Below, piece by piece: positions 24,491 through 32,974 of a DNA stretch of 42,369 bases. Positions within the stretch are counted from its first letter, which is position 1. Every line of letters begins with the position of its first letter. The DNA lies in NCBI GenBank assembly GCA_017458195.1, contig JAFTGI010000199.1:1-42369 (forward strand), read 5' to 3'. The notes beneath the pieces were generated by a model. That model searched no databases, had not been told where the DNA came from, and worked only from the letters and a program-made list of their open reading frames with translations. The translations under genes were made by a program, and so were the position numbers. This stretch comes from Prevotella sp. (GTDB taxonomy: Bacteria > Bacteroidota > Bacteroidia > Bacteroidales > Bacteroidaceae).

Positions 24491-25966
24491 ATGATTAACA
24501 GAATTGGAATTACGCTATTAGCGTTGATGATGGCCATCATTGGCGGCAACGCTAAAAACCCTTACAAGAAGTGTTTCGGACAGTTGCCCTTTGCCATGTC
24601 GGAAGTGAAGGCTCCGAAGATTCCCAACCGTAGGGCCGTATTAGACAATGGTGGTGATTATCGCGAACGTCTCTGCACTGAGGTTCTCCAGTCGGCTATC
24701 GACCAGCTGGCTGCCGAGGGTGGCGGACATGTTGTGTTGCGCCCGGGCGTCTGGCTGACTGGCCCTATCGTCTTGCGCTCCAACATCGACCTTCATCTGG
24801 AGCAAGGCGCCGTGTTGCAGTTTGCGGCTGACGAGAGCCTCTACCCGCTGGTGAAGACCTCGTTCGAGGGACTTGACACGCGCCGCTGTCAGTCGCCCAT
24901 CAGTGGCCTGAACCTCGAGAACGTCTCGATCACGGGGCAAGGGGTCATCGACGGCAACGGACAGTATTGGCGACCGGTGAAGAAGTCCAAGGTGACCGAA
25001 GGCCATTGGAACAACCTTCTCGCCCAGCCGGGCAGCCGCGAACTGCGCAAGGGCTATTGGGTGCCGTCGGAGAGCTATGCCAACGGTGAGGCCAAGGCCA
25101 ACATGAATGTGCCGGAGGCCAAGAGCGAGGCTGAGTGGGAATCGATGAAGCGCTTCCTCCGTCCCGTCATGGTGAATCTGGTGGGCTGCAAGAACGTGCT
25201 CCTGCAGGGCGTCATATTCCAGAACTCGCCGGCATGGAACCTGCACCCTCTGATGTGCGAGAACATCATCATCGATAATGTGCTGGTGCGCAATCCTGCC
25301 TATGCCCAGAATGGCGATGCGCTCGACCTGGAGTCGTGCCGTAATGCACTCATCGTCAACTCGAAATTCGATGCCGGCGACGACGGCATCTGCATAAAGA
25401 GCGGCAAAGACGCTGACGGACGCCGACGTGGACGTCCCTGCGAGAATGTCGTGGTTGACGGCTGCACCGTCTTTGCCGGACATGGCGGCTTCGTCGTCGG
25501 TTCGGAGATGAGCGGCGGTGTCAGGAACATCAAGGTGTCCAACTGTCAGTTTGTCGGTACCGATGTGGGGTTGCGGTTCAAGTCTACCCGCGGCCGAGGC
25601 GGCGTGGTGGAGAATATCTATGTCGACGGCATCACCATGACCGACATCTCGACCTATGCCTTGACGTTCAACATGTACTATGGTGGAAAATCAGTGACTG
25701 AGGTATTAGCTGAAGGCGGACAGCCGCAGAAGGTGGAGGCCGTGCCCGTCACTGAGGAGACGCCCATCTTCCGCAACATCGACATCCGCAATGTCGTCTG
25801 CCACCGGGCCGGCTTTGCCATGGAATTCAACGGACTGCCTGAGATGCCCATCGACGGCATCCACCTGAAGGACATTTACATCTCAGCATATAAGGACGCT
25901 GAGTTTAACTATAGCAAGGATATCACCAAGGACAACGTGAGAATTGAAATATTAAAGAATAACTGA
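24491..25966 (+). CDS. GH28 polygalacturonase-type glycoside hydrolase
   Basis: The 491-residue secreted protein has a signal peptide (~20 residues) and a right-handed beta-helix. The GH28 catalytic signature is complete: NGDALDLES with Asp276, DAGDDGICIKSG with Asp297 and Asp298, GHGGFVVGSE with His331, and an Arg-Phe-Lys (RFK) in place of the usual RIK. It should hydrolyse galacturonosidic bonds in pectin or a rhamnogalacturonan; exo or endo action cannot be read from sequence. It ends 1 bp before the GH2 gene, so both are transcribed together for pectin breakdown. A ~45-residue insertion (residues ~162-220) carries a Lys/Glu-rich stretch. Confidence 0.93.
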   Translation: MINRIGITLLALMMAIIGGNAKNPYKKCFGQLPFAMSEVKAPKIPNRRAVLDNGGDYRERLCTEVLQSAIDQLAAEGGGHVVLRPGVWLTGPIVLRSNIDLHLEQGAVLQFAADESLYPLVKTSFEGLDTRRCQSPISGLNLENVSITGQGVIDGNGQYWRPVKKSKVTEGHWNNLLAQPGSRELRKGYWVPSESYANGEAKANMNVPEAKSEAEWESMKRFLRPVMVNLVGCKNVLLQGVIFQNSPAWNLHPLMCENIIIDNVLVRNPAYAQNGDALDLESCRNALIVNSKFDAGDDGICIKSGKDADGRRRGRPCENVVVDGCTVFAGHGGFVVGSEMSGGVRNIKVSNCQFVGTDVGLRFKSTRGRGGVVENIYVDGITMTDISTYALTFNMYYGGKSVTEVLAEGGQPQKVEAVPVTEETPIFRNIDIRNVVCHRAGFAMEFNGLPEMPIDGIHLKDIYISAYKDAEFNYSKDITKDNVRIEILKNN

Positions 25967-25967
25967 C

Positions 25968-28370
25968 ATGAAAAGACTACTGACAACGCTATGCTTAGCG
26001 ACACTCGGATGCTGGACAATGGCTGTGGCTCAGCCTCGTTCGGTCGTGAACCTGAACTTTGGTTGGCGATTCCATGCCGGCGATGTGGAGAACGCAGCTG
26101 CCACGACGCTTGATGACTCCGCATGGCGCGTGGTCAACGTGCCACATGACTTTCAGATTGAGCAGCCCTGGGTAGCTCCCGGGGCCGACGAGAAGGCCGA
26201 CAACACGGACGTGGCTGCCAACATCAAGAGCCGTCTGTCGAGCCGTGGCTTCAAGGAAATGGGCCGTGGCTGGTATCGCCTCCACCTGACGCCTGCCGAC
26301 GAGTTACGCGGACGCCGTCTGTTGCTTGACTTCGGGGGCATCATGTATGTGGGCGATGTCTACCTTAATGGACAGCTCATCGGCGGCACCGACTATGGCT
26401 ACGTAGGGTTTGAAATCGACGTCACCGACAAGCTGAAGATTGGGCAGGAGAATGTCATAGCAGTCATGGCCGATACCCGCGAGCCTGGCAACTCGCGTTG
26501 GTACACCGGCGGCGGACTCTTCCGCGATGTCAAGCTCGTCAGCACGCCCAAGGATGTCTACTTCGGCCGTCATCCGCTCTATATTACCACACGCGAGAAT
26601 AAGTATGTCAACATCTCCGGTGAACTGACCAACCGCACCCGCCAGCCTGCACAGGTGCGTGTGCGCATCATGAATCCCGATGGCGAGCAGGTCTACGAGG
26701 AGAGCCGCTCGATTGCCCGCCACCAGATGGCCCGCACGCAGGAGGTGGCGCTGGTGGACGAGGTGACGATTGAGGACCCACAGCTCTGGGATCTCGATAC
26801 GCCGCGCCTCTACACTGTCGTCGCTCAGATATTGGGGCAGGACGGCTGGGTCGTAGATGAAGTCAGCGAGCATTTCGGCATTCACACCATCGAGATTGGC
26901 CCTGACTACGGATTGAAGCTCAATGGCCGGAAAGTGCTCCTGAAAGGCTATGCCAACCACCACACGCTGGGTGCCCTCGGTGCTGCCGCCTACCCGCGAG
27001 CCATCGAGAAGCGCCTGCAGCTGATGAAGCAATTCGGCATCAATCACATCCGCACCTCGCACAATCCCTATAGCCGCGAGTTCATCGAACTTTGCGACAA
27101 GTACGGCATACTCCTTGTAGATGAGCTCTACGACAAGTGGACACGCCAGCACACTGGAGGCCGCATCGCATTCGAACAGCACTGGCAGCGGGAGGTGCCC
27201 GAGTGGATCAAGCGCGACCGCAACTCACCATCGGTAGTGCTCTGGAGTCTCGGCAACGAGCTGCAGCAAGACCCCAACCAACCCTTCAACGACTTCGGCG
27301 TGACGATGTACCGACTGATGCGCCCACTCGTCAGCCGCTACGATTCTACCCGACTTGTTACCGTGGCCATGCATCCCCGCTACCGCAACTGGCAGACGGA
27401 TTCGCTACCCTGCGACCTGGCCATGCTGACCGACATTCAGGCATATAATTACAGATATATGTATTTCCCCGGTGACGGCCGCCGATTCCCATGGATGACC
27501 TTCTATCAGAGCGAGGCCAGTGTGGCCGCCATGGGCGAGAACTTCTTCGCCATGAATCTCGACAAGGTTATCGGCTTGGCCTATTGGGGCGCCATCGACT
27601 ACCTCGGCGAGAGCCAGGGTTGGCCTGCCAAGGGATGGTCACAGGGAGTCTTCGACATCTCGCTTGAACCGAAGCCTAAAGCCTTCTACATGAAATCGTT
27701 CTTCATGCCCGAGGAGGCCGTCGTCCATATTGCCGTCATCGACAAGAAGGGCGACCAGATGTGGAACGGCGTCCAGACAGGAAACGACGGTATGAGCGAC
27801 CATTGGAACCGCATTGAGGGACAGAAACTTTCGCTCGTCACCTACACCAACGCAGACGAGGTGGAGCTCGTGCTCAACGGCAAGTCGTTAGGCCGCCAAC
27901 AAAACGATGTGAAGAATGCCAAGATGCGCAATCAGATCCGTTGGAACGACATCATCTACAAGCCCGGAAAGCTTGAGGCTATTGCCCGCACAGCAGGAAA
28001 AGTGGTTGCCCGCCACGCCATAGAGACCACGACGGAGGCAACAAAACTGATTGCCGAAGCTGACCAACAAGCATGGAAAGCTGACGGACAAGACCTGCAG
28101 CACGTGCGCATCGTGGCCGTCGACAAGAAAGGGCGCCGCGTGCAGACAACTGACGCCGATGTGAATTTCTCCATCAGTGGTAACGCCGAGATTGTAGGTG
28201 TCATCAACGGCGACATCAATTCCGATGAAATGACTGTCGGTAATCATCGCCGCCTATACAACGGTACATGCACCGTCATTCTTCGTAGTACACGTGAGGC
28301 GGGCCCGATTACCTTAACAGCCACGACCTCAGGCCTTAAGCCCATTACGTTGAAGATGCAGACGAATTAA
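25968..28370 (+). CDS. GH2 glycoside hydrolase (beta-galactosidase type)
   Basis: The 800-residue secreted enzyme has a signal peptide (cut near Ala21). Domain order follows GH2: a sugar-binding jelly roll (~25-195), an Ig-like domain (~200-305), a TIM barrel (~310-600) and C-terminal beta-domains (~610-800). Catalytic acid/base Glu431 is in WSLGNELQQ and the nucleophile is Glu516 in FYQSEAS. The motif GANHH-like NHH (330-332) and IRTSHNPYS fit beta-galactosidases. It probably removes galactose from pectic side chains alongside the GH28 enzyme encoded 1 bp upstream. Beta-glucuronidase activity is a less likely alternative. Confidence 0.92.
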   Translation: MKRLLTTLCLATLGCWTMAVAQPRSVVNLNFGWRFHAGDVENAAATTLDDSAWRVVNVPHDFQIEQPWVAPGADEKADNTDVAANIKSRLSSRGFKEMGRGWYRLHLTPADELRGRRLLLDFGGIMYVGDVYLNGQLIGGTDYGYVGFEIDVTDKLKIGQENVIAVMADTREPGNSRWYTGGGLFRDVKLVSTPKDVYFGRHPLYITTRENKYVNISGELTNRTRQPAQVRVRIMNPDGEQVYEESRSIARHQMARTQEVALVDEVTIEDPQLWDLDTPRLYTVVAQILGQDGWVVDEVSEHFGIHTIEIGPDYGLKLNGRKVLLKGYANHHTLGALGAAAYPRAIEKRLQLMKQFGINHIRTSHNPYSREFIELCDKYGILLVDELYDKWTRQHTGGRIAFEQHWQREVPEWIKRDRNSPSVVLWSLGNELQQDPNQPFNDFGVTMYRLMRPLVSRYDSTRLVTVAMHPRYRNWQTDSLPCDLAMLTDIQAYNYRYMYFPGDGRRFPWMTFYQSEASVAAMGENFFAMNLDKVIGLAYWGAIDYLGESQGWPAKGWSQGVFDISLEPKPKAFYMKSFFMPEEAVVHIAVIDKKGDQMWNGVQTGNDGMSDHWNRIEGQKLSLVTYTNADEVELVLNGKSLGRQQNDVKNAKMRNQIRWNDIIYKPGKLEAIARTAGKVVARHAIETTTEATKLIAEADQQAWKADGQDLQHVRIVAVDKKGRRVQTTDADVNFSISGNAEIVGVINGDINSDEMTVGNHRRLYNGTCTVILRSTREAGPITLTATTSGLKPITLKMQTN

Positions 28371-28429
28371 AAAGTGGCGCTTCTTGAAGGTAATATACCC
28401 CTATATTACTTTCGAGAAGCGCCATTTTC
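28369..28429. terminator. Long stem-loop between GH2 and rsmD, probable bidirectional terminator
   Basis: Near-perfect inverted repeat: arm 28370-28397 and arm 28402-28428 with a CCCC loop, one bulge and two positions that become G-U pairs in RNA. A-rich and T-rich flanks make it suitable as a terminator for both convergent genes. The outer arms (AAAAGTGGCGCTTCTT and GAGAAGCGCCATTTTC) resemble the 17-bp array unit in opposite orientations, about 45 bp apart. Confidence 0.75.
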
Positions 28430-28484
28430 GAATAAGAATCCCGCACTTCCGCAGGTCTTTTACCTGCGTACCATCACCAAAGAA

Positions 28485-29018
28485 TTATCTGAATATTGAA
28501 AAATTCACACTGCCGTACTGGCGGTGTTCCACGAAGTGTGGATGGGCAGAGAAGTCGTTCTGTTGACCATGCTCGAAGACGAAGATGCCGTCAGGCTTAA
28601 GCAGCTGGCGCCCGAGGACGAGGTCGGGAATCTGGGGAAGGTCAGGCAGAGCGTAGGGAGGATCGGCGAAGATGAAGTCGAACTGCTGATGGCAGGTCTT
28701 CAGGAAGCGGAAGACGTCGCCGCGGATGGGCAGGCAGGTCTCGCGGACATCCAGCTTCCTCAGACAGTCGGTGATGAAGCGATGGTGGTCGCGGTCGAGC
28801 TCGACGCAGACGACGCGGCTGCAACCTCTGGAGAGCAGTTCGAGCGTGATGCTCCCCGTGCCGGCGAAAAGGTCGAGCGCCGTGGCATCGTCGAAATCAA
28901 TGTACTGCGTCAGGACATTGAAAATGTTCTCCTTTGCGAAATCTGTCGTCGGACGGGCTTTGAAGGTGCGAGGAATGTCGAAGCGGCGGCCCTTGTATTT
29001 TCCTGTAATGATTCTCAT
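28485..29018 (-). CDS. rsmD: 16S rRNA (guanine(966)-N2)-methyltransferase RsmD
   Basis: The 177-residue methyltransferase modifies G966 of 16S rRNA using SAM. The N-terminus MRIITGKYKGR and the RPTTDFAKENIFN segment (22-34) are typical. The SAM-binding motif is LDLFAGTGSITLE (48-60), and the catalytic DPPY tetrad is at 119-122 (FADPPYAL). The start overlaps the end of the DUF3822 gene by 4 bp, so both are translated from one message. A 7-bp stem-loop at 28450-28468 lies just downstream of its stop, before the large terminator hairpin. Confidence 0.96.
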   Translation of the reverse strand: MRIITGKYKGRRFDIPRTFKARPTTDFAKENIFNVLTQYIDFDDATALDLFAGTGSITLELLSRGCSRVVCVELDRDHHRFITDCLRKLDVRETCLPIRGDVFRFLKTCHQQFDFIFADPPYALPDLPQIPDLVLGRQLLKPDGIFVFEHGQQNDFSAHPHFVEHRQYGSVNFSIFR

Positions 29019-29827
29019 CGGCCTTTAAGCAGTAGTGTTTGCATGTCGTAGGGCATTCCTTTGGGCAGCTGGACGGCAGACTGCAGGAAGTCGGCCTGTG
29101 GGTTGACGGTGAAGACATGACTGAGGTAGCGGCGCAGCTGGGCATTGAGCCATTCCGAATCAGGGGCATCGCCAGCGATGTGGAGTTCATCGTCAGCGGC
29201 GCTGAGCTGCAGTTGACGCCAGACGTAGAGCAGGAAGTAGAGCGCGTCGTGGCTGCGCCCGGCTTCGTAGGAATTGAAGAAGCGGAAACGGTTCTGCTGG
29301 AAGCTGAACACATCGAGGCGGCGCTCATGGAAATAGCCGAAAAGCTTGCGCGATGCACCGGTGTAGCTGCGCTGATGGAGGTGGCGCCAGACGGGGCTTG
29401 CGGCAGCGATGACCTGAACGTCGCTGAAGTGGTCGTCGACGACGAGACGCAAGTCGCGGTTGATGGCAAAGAGGGCCACGCAGTTGAGGTCAGGCACGAC
29501 ATTGAAGTAGGTGGCATCAGGCTCGGTCTGGGGGAAGGCATGATGGAGCATGTCGTCCATGGACTGCTCACTGAACAGGTCGACAGGCACGAGGAGCACG
29601 TCGGTGTCGAGCATGAGCCGCACGCGCGGCGGAGCCTGAAGCAGCAGGTCGCTGGTCTTGAAGGCCTCGCGCAGGTTGGCGGCAATGGAGACGCCGCTCT
29701 TTACGACATAGGGTTCGTAGAGGATGGCCGGCTGTCGGTCATCTTCTTCGCTGAACGTGGCGAACGACATGGTTCCCCGCCCGATGCGCAGGATCAGTCG
29801 CTGTCTGTTACTATTTCTGGCTTGCAT
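29015..29827 (-). CDS. DUF3822 family protein
   Basis: A 270-residue protein with features of DUF3822, a Bacteroidetes family with an actin/acetate-kinase-like fold, commonly encoded next to rsmD. It has LRIGRGTMSFATF near the N-terminus, a DTDVLLVPVDLF segment, and a terminal helix. Function is unknown. The start at 29827 (MQARNSNRQRLILRI) is chosen because longer versions add a low-complexity Arg/Lys stretch that is actually another reading frame of the upstream small ORF. The gene overlaps that ORF by 17 bp and rsmD by 4 bp, so all three are one unit. Confidence 0.85.
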   Translation of the reverse strand: MQARNSNRQRLILRIGRGTMSFATFSEEDDRQPAILYEPYVVKSGVSIAANLREAFKTSDLLLQAPPRVRLMLDTDVLLVPVDLFSEQSMDDMLHHAFPQTEPDATYFNVVPDLNCVALFAINRDLRLVVDDHFSDVQVIAAASPVWRHLHQRSYTGASRKLFGYFHERRLDVFSFQQNRFRFFNSYEAGRSHDALYFLLYVWRQLQLSAADDELHIAGDAPDSEWLNAQLRRYLSHVFTVNPQADFLQSAVQLPKGMPYDMQTLLLKGR

Positions 29828-29951
29828 GTTCTGTCGTCGTTTGTTTGTGGCTGCTTTGCGCCTCGGTGGCAATGCTGCGGGCACAGATAGCCACGAGGGC
29901 TACGGCCAGCAGGAGGAGCAGCAGGTTGATGTAGAAATCTGAACGTCTCAT
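29811..29951 (-). CDS. Small single-pass membrane protein (46 aa), new
   Basis: This short ORF (ATG at 29949-29951, TAG at 29811-29813) encodes 46 residues: MRRSDFYIN, then a run of hydrophobic residues (six Leu, then AVALVAICA, about residues 10-24), then a polar tail with Ser, His, Lys, Thr and Gln. It is predicted to be a single-spanning inner-membrane peptide. Support is positional: the best promoter in this gap places its -7 box 11 bp upstream of this ATG, with no other gene between it and DUF3822. It overlaps the DUF3822 start by 17 bp. I know of no named family, and the coding status is inferred. Confidence 0.55.
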   Translation of the reverse strand: MRRSDFYINLLLLLLAVALVAICARSIATEAQSSHKQTTTEHASQK

Positions 29952-29962
29952 ACTTCAGGGTG

Positions 29963-29970
29963 CAAAGTTA
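29963..29970 (-). promoter_or_regulatory. -7 element of the small ORF-DUF3822-rsmD unit
   Basis: TAACTTTG on the minus strand (29970-29963) matches the -7 consensus. The -33 region at the correct distance is weak. Transcription should start around 29957-29955, leaving a leader of only a few bases before the ATG at 29951. Confidence 0.65.
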
Positions 29971-30045
29971 CGACTTTTTCAGTTAGTTTCCATTGCATGA
30001 GGCGTTAAAGGGAGTTAAAGCCCGCTTAGTTTTTTCGAAAATGAC

Positions 30046-30053
30046 TAACTTTG
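30046..30053 (+). promoter_or_regulatory. -7 element of the helicase promoter, leaderless type
   Basis: TAACTTTG at 30046-30053 is followed after five bases by the ATG at 30059, so transcription should begin at or beside the start codon. The -33 match is weak. Confidence 0.62.
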
Positions 30054-30058
30054 CAGTC

Positions 30059-31471
30059 ATGTTAGCTACAGAATTCATCTATCGCATCCGTTCTGCCTTT
30101 GGACAGATGGCGCCGACGGCCGAGCAGCTGAGGGCCTCGGAGGTGCTGGCCGCATTCATGACCGACGTCAGGGCCGACCGCCCGGTGATGGTGCTTCGCG
30201 GTTCGGCCGGCACCGGCAAGACAACTTTGGCGGCAGCCGTGGTGAAGGCCATGGTCGGGATGGGACAGAAGCTCGTGCTGATGGCCCCGACGGGGAGGGC
30301 TGCCAAGGTGTTCTCACTTTATGCCGGGGAGGCAGCCTACACGATCCATCGCCGCATCTACCGCCAACAGACGGCTGGCGACCTGTCTGCTTTCCGGCTG
30401 AACGACAACCTGCATACCGACACGCTGTTCATCGTCGACGAGGCCTCGATGGTTTCGCATGCATCATCGGGCGACATGTTCGGCTCGGGCGATGTGCTCG
30501 ACGACTTGATCAGCTATGTCTACCAAGGGCGCAACTGCCGGCTGATGCTTATTGGCGACGGTGCCCAGCTGCCGCCAGTCGGCGAGGAGGAGGCTCCTGC
30601 CCTGATGGGCAATGTGCTTCGGCAGTACGGGCTGACGGTTTATGAGGCCGACCTGAACGAGGTGCTGCGTCAGAGCCAAGAGTCGGGCATCCTCTATAAC
30701 GCGACGATGGTCAGACAGATGATCACGCATGACGACATCACCCAGCTGCCCCGTCTGAAACTTCAGGGCTTTACGGACATCAGTATCGTCAGGGGCGACG
30801 AGCTCATCGAACATCTGGCAGGCAGCTACAGTCGGGCGGGGCAGGACGAGACGGTCGTCGTCTGCCGCTCGAACAAGCGCGCCAACATTTACAACCAGGG
30901 CATCCGCAACACCGTGCTTGACCGCGAGGAGCGACTGACACGTGGCGACCAGCTGATGGTGGTGAAGAACAATTATTTCTGGGCTCCGAAGAAGGAAATC
31001 CCTTTCCTTGCCAACGGCGATCGTTGCGTCGTCTACAAGGTGAGGAACGAGGAGGAACTCTATGGCTTCCATTTCGCCGACGTGACCCTGCAATTCCCTG
31101 ACTACGACGACTATGAACTGACGGCCAAGGTGATGCTCGACACGCTGACCACCGAGGCTCCAGCCCTGACGCGCGAGCAGCAGGAACAACTATACAATAA
31201 AGTGATGGAGGATTATGCCGACGTGCCCTTGAAGGCCGACCGCCTAAAAGCCTTGAAGGGCGATGCCTATTACAACGCCCTTCAAGTGAAATATGCCTAT
31301 GCCGTCACCTGCCACAAGGCTCAGGGAGGACAATGGGTCCACGTTTATATCGACCAAGGATACATGACCGACGACATGCTGACGCCCGACTATATCCATT
31401 GGCTATACACGGCCCTGACGCGAGCCACCGAACAGGTGTATCTCGTCAATTGGCCTAAAGAACAAACTTAG
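30059..31471 (+). CDS. RecD/Dda-like superfamily 1B DNA helicase
   Basis: The 470-residue ATP-dependent helicase has Walker A GSAGTGKTT (48-56), DEAS (127-130) as motif II, GDGAQLPPVG (166-175) as motif III, a central SH3-like insertion region (~285-390) and the motif VI-type segment TYAVTCHKAQGGQW-like (AVTCHKAQGGQW) with TALTRATEQVYLV near the end. This matches short RecD2/Dda-type helicases of Bacteroidetes, which lack the N-terminal RecD2 domain. Role in replication or repair is inferred. An upstream in-frame ATG at 29993 precedes the promoter and is not used. The 3' end overlaps the convergent DUF4332 gene by 4 bp. Confidence 0.9.
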   Translation: MLATEFIYRIRSAFGQMAPTAEQLRASEVLAAFMTDVRADRPVMVLRGSAGTGKTTLAAAVVKAMVGMGQKLVLMAPTGRAAKVFSLYAGEAAYTIHRRIYRQQTAGDLSAFRLNDNLHTDTLFIVDEASMVSHASSGDMFGSGDVLDDLISYVYQGRNCRLMLIGDGAQLPPVGEEEAPALMGNVLRQYGLTVYEADLNEVLRQSQESGILYNATMVRQMITHDDITQLPRLKLQGFTDISIVRGDELIEHLAGSYSRAGQDETVVVCRSNKRANIYNQGIRNTVLDREERLTRGDQLMVVKNNYFWAPKKEIPFLANGDRCVVYKVRNEEELYGFHFADVTLQFPDYDDYELTAKVMLDTLTTEAPALTREQQEQLYNKVMEDYADVPLKADRLKALKGDAYYNALQVKYAYAVTCHKAQGGQWVHVYIDQGYMTDDMLTPDYIHWLYTALTRATEQVYLVNWPKEQT

Positions 31472-31875
31472 TAGGTCATGCGGGGCTCAAGCTCCTTGGC
31501 CTGGTCAATCATCTTCTGCACCTCAACAACAGCGGGCACGCGGCCGCAGATGTGATACTGCTCGTTGACTTCCTCAAGCTTCGGCTGCAGATTCTCAGCT
31601 ACACGATGGCGGAACTCCTTCACGGTGTCGACGCCGGCCTTCTCAAGCAGTTCGGCGAACTGAGGGCCTACGCCGTTGATACGGAACAGGTCGGCATGGT
31701 TCGTCCAGCGCAGAATCAGCTTCTCGCTGATGCCGGTTGCCTCAGCCAGTTCCTTGCGGCCCTTGGGAGCATCGCACTTGTCGAGCAGTTCGCTCACCTT
31801 GTTGATACCTGCGGCAATGAGCTTCTCAGCATACACGTCGCCAACACCTTCGATGTCAATAATCTTGTAATCCAT
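31468..31875 (-). CDS. DUF4332 helix-hairpin-helix protein
   Basis: The 135-residue protein has two helix-hairpin-helix-like segments (IEGVGDVYAEKLIAAGI at 8-24 and INGVGPQFAELLEKAGV at 66-82), each with the Gly-Val-Gly turn that contacts nucleic-acid backbone. This is the layout of DUF4332. It may bind DNA non-specifically; no catalytic residues are seen. It has its own good promoter upstream, and the gene ends 4 bp into the convergent helicase gene. Confidence 0.85.
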   Translation of the reverse strand: MDYKIIDIEGVGDVYAEKLIAAGINKVSELLDKCDAPKGRKELAEATGISEKLILRWTNHADLFRINGVGPQFAELLEKAGVDTVKEFRHRVAENLQPKLEEVNEQYHICGRVPAVVEVQKMIDQAKELEPRMTY

Positions 31876-31923
31876 AATGTTTGGTTTTTAGTTGTAAATA
31901 TAAAGGTCTGAATGTTCTGTGAG

Positions 31924-31955
31924 CAAATTTACATCAATTTGTCGGACTAACCAAA
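31924..31955 (-). promoter_or_regulatory. Promoter of the DUF4332 gene
   Basis: On the minus strand, TTTG at 31955-31952 and TAAATTTG at 31931-31924 are separated by 20 bp. The leader to the ATG at 31875 is about 40 nt. Confidence 0.72.
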
Positions 31956-31997
31956 TAATTTAATAATTATTAAAGACTAATTATCAATTTTTTTGTG

Positions 31998-32005
31998 TAC
32001 TTTTG
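31998..32005 (+). promoter_or_regulatory. -7 element of the transporter promoter
   Basis: TACTTTTG matches TAnnTTTG and is followed after nine bases by the transporter ATG at 32015. It is divergent from the DUF4332 promoter 43 bp away. The -33 match is weak. Confidence 0.62.
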
Positions 32006-32014
32006 CGCTCCGAT

Positions 32015-32974
32015 ATGGATGTGATTCGTTTTGTAAAGGATTGGACGCTGCCCGTCTCGATGACTTTGGGCACATTGCTCTATCTCGTGTTTGCCTTCGT
32101 GCCGGCACTCGACGGGGCGGCTCTGTTCTTTGCGCCCATCTTCGAGGCCATCCTGCCGTTGTTCATGTTTCTCATCCTTTTTGTCACGTTCTGCAAGGTC
32201 GATTTCCATGCATTGCGCCCCGTGATGTGGCATCTGTGGGTGAGCGTGTTCAATGTGCTGCTGGTGGTCATCTGCATGGGTGTCATTCTGGCTTACCGGT
32301 TGCAAGGCGACAGCCTGGTGCTGATGGAAGCCATCCTGATGTGCATCATCTCGCCCTGCGCAACGGCGGCCGCTGTGGTGACGCAGAAGCTGGGCGGCTC
32401 GCTTGAACAGACGACGACCTACACCTTCCTGTCGAACTTCCTGACGGTGCTGTTGGTGCCCATCTGCTTCCCCATGATTGAGAAGTCGGCCCACATCACC
32501 TTCATGGAGGCCTTCCTGAAGATTTTCTACGAAGTGCTGCTTGTGCTCGTCGTGCCAATGGCCTTGGCCTATGTCGTAAAGCACTACATGCACCGGCTGC
32601 ACCGCTGGATCATCTCGGTGCGCGACCTCAGCTACTATATGTGGGGCTGCTCGCTGATGATCGTCACGGGCACGACGGTGAAGAACATTGTCCACGCACA
32701 GACCACCGTCGCCCTGCTGCTCAGCATCGCCCTGCTTGGACTGGTGCTCTGCGTGGTGCAGTTTGCCGTAGGGCGCTTCATCGGCCATTACTTCGGCCGT
32801 ACGCAGGAAGCCGGTCAGGCTCTTGGCCAGAAGAACACGGCCTTTGCCATCTGGATAGCCTATACCTACCTGAACCCCCTCTCGTCAGTGGGCCCAGGGT
32901 GCTACATACTATGGCAGAACATCATTAATTCTGTTGAGATTTGGCAGAAGCGGAAGTCAGAAGCCGCCGCATGA
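32015..32974 (+). CDS. Bile acid:sodium symporter (BASS)-like transporter
   Basis: The 319-residue protein has about nine to ten hydrophobic helices and no signal sequence. Features fit the BASS/NTCP superfamily: an early helix with Pro-Leu-Phe, a central SPCATAAAVVTQKLGG segment with a crossover-type motif, and near the C-terminus GQALGQKNTAFAIWIAYTYL. BASS proteins take up organic anions with Na+; the substrate here is not identifiable and bile acids should not be assumed. The ATG at 32015 is preferred over a TTG 12 bp upstream that lies in the promoter. Its last 50 bp overlap the end of the convergent lpxB. Confidence 0.8.
   Translation: MDVIRFVKDWTLPVSMTLGTLLYLVFAFVPALDGAALFFAPIFEAILPLFMFLILFVTFCKVDFHALRPVMWHLWVSVFNVLLVVICMGVILAYRLQGDSLVLMEAILMCIISPCATAAAVVTQKLGGSLEQTTTYTFLSNFLTVLLVPICFPMIEKSAHITFMEAFLKIFYEVLLVLVVPMALAYVVKHYMHRLHRWIISVRDLSYYMWGCSLMIVTGTTVKNIVHAQTTVALLLSIALLGLVLCVVQFAVGRFIGHYFGRTQEAGQALGQKNTAFAIWIAYTYLNPLSSVGPGCYILWQNIINSVEIWQKRKSEAAA

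Noticed and set aside
26304-27182. Minus-strand ORF opposite the GH2 gene
   Set aside because: GH2 catalytic motifs lie on the plus strand here; the antisense frame is open only because of the codon composition.
28450-28468. Short stem-loop near the rsmD end as a separate terminator
   Set aside because: It has a 7-bp stem but no T-run on either strand; the longer hairpin beside it is the better terminator.
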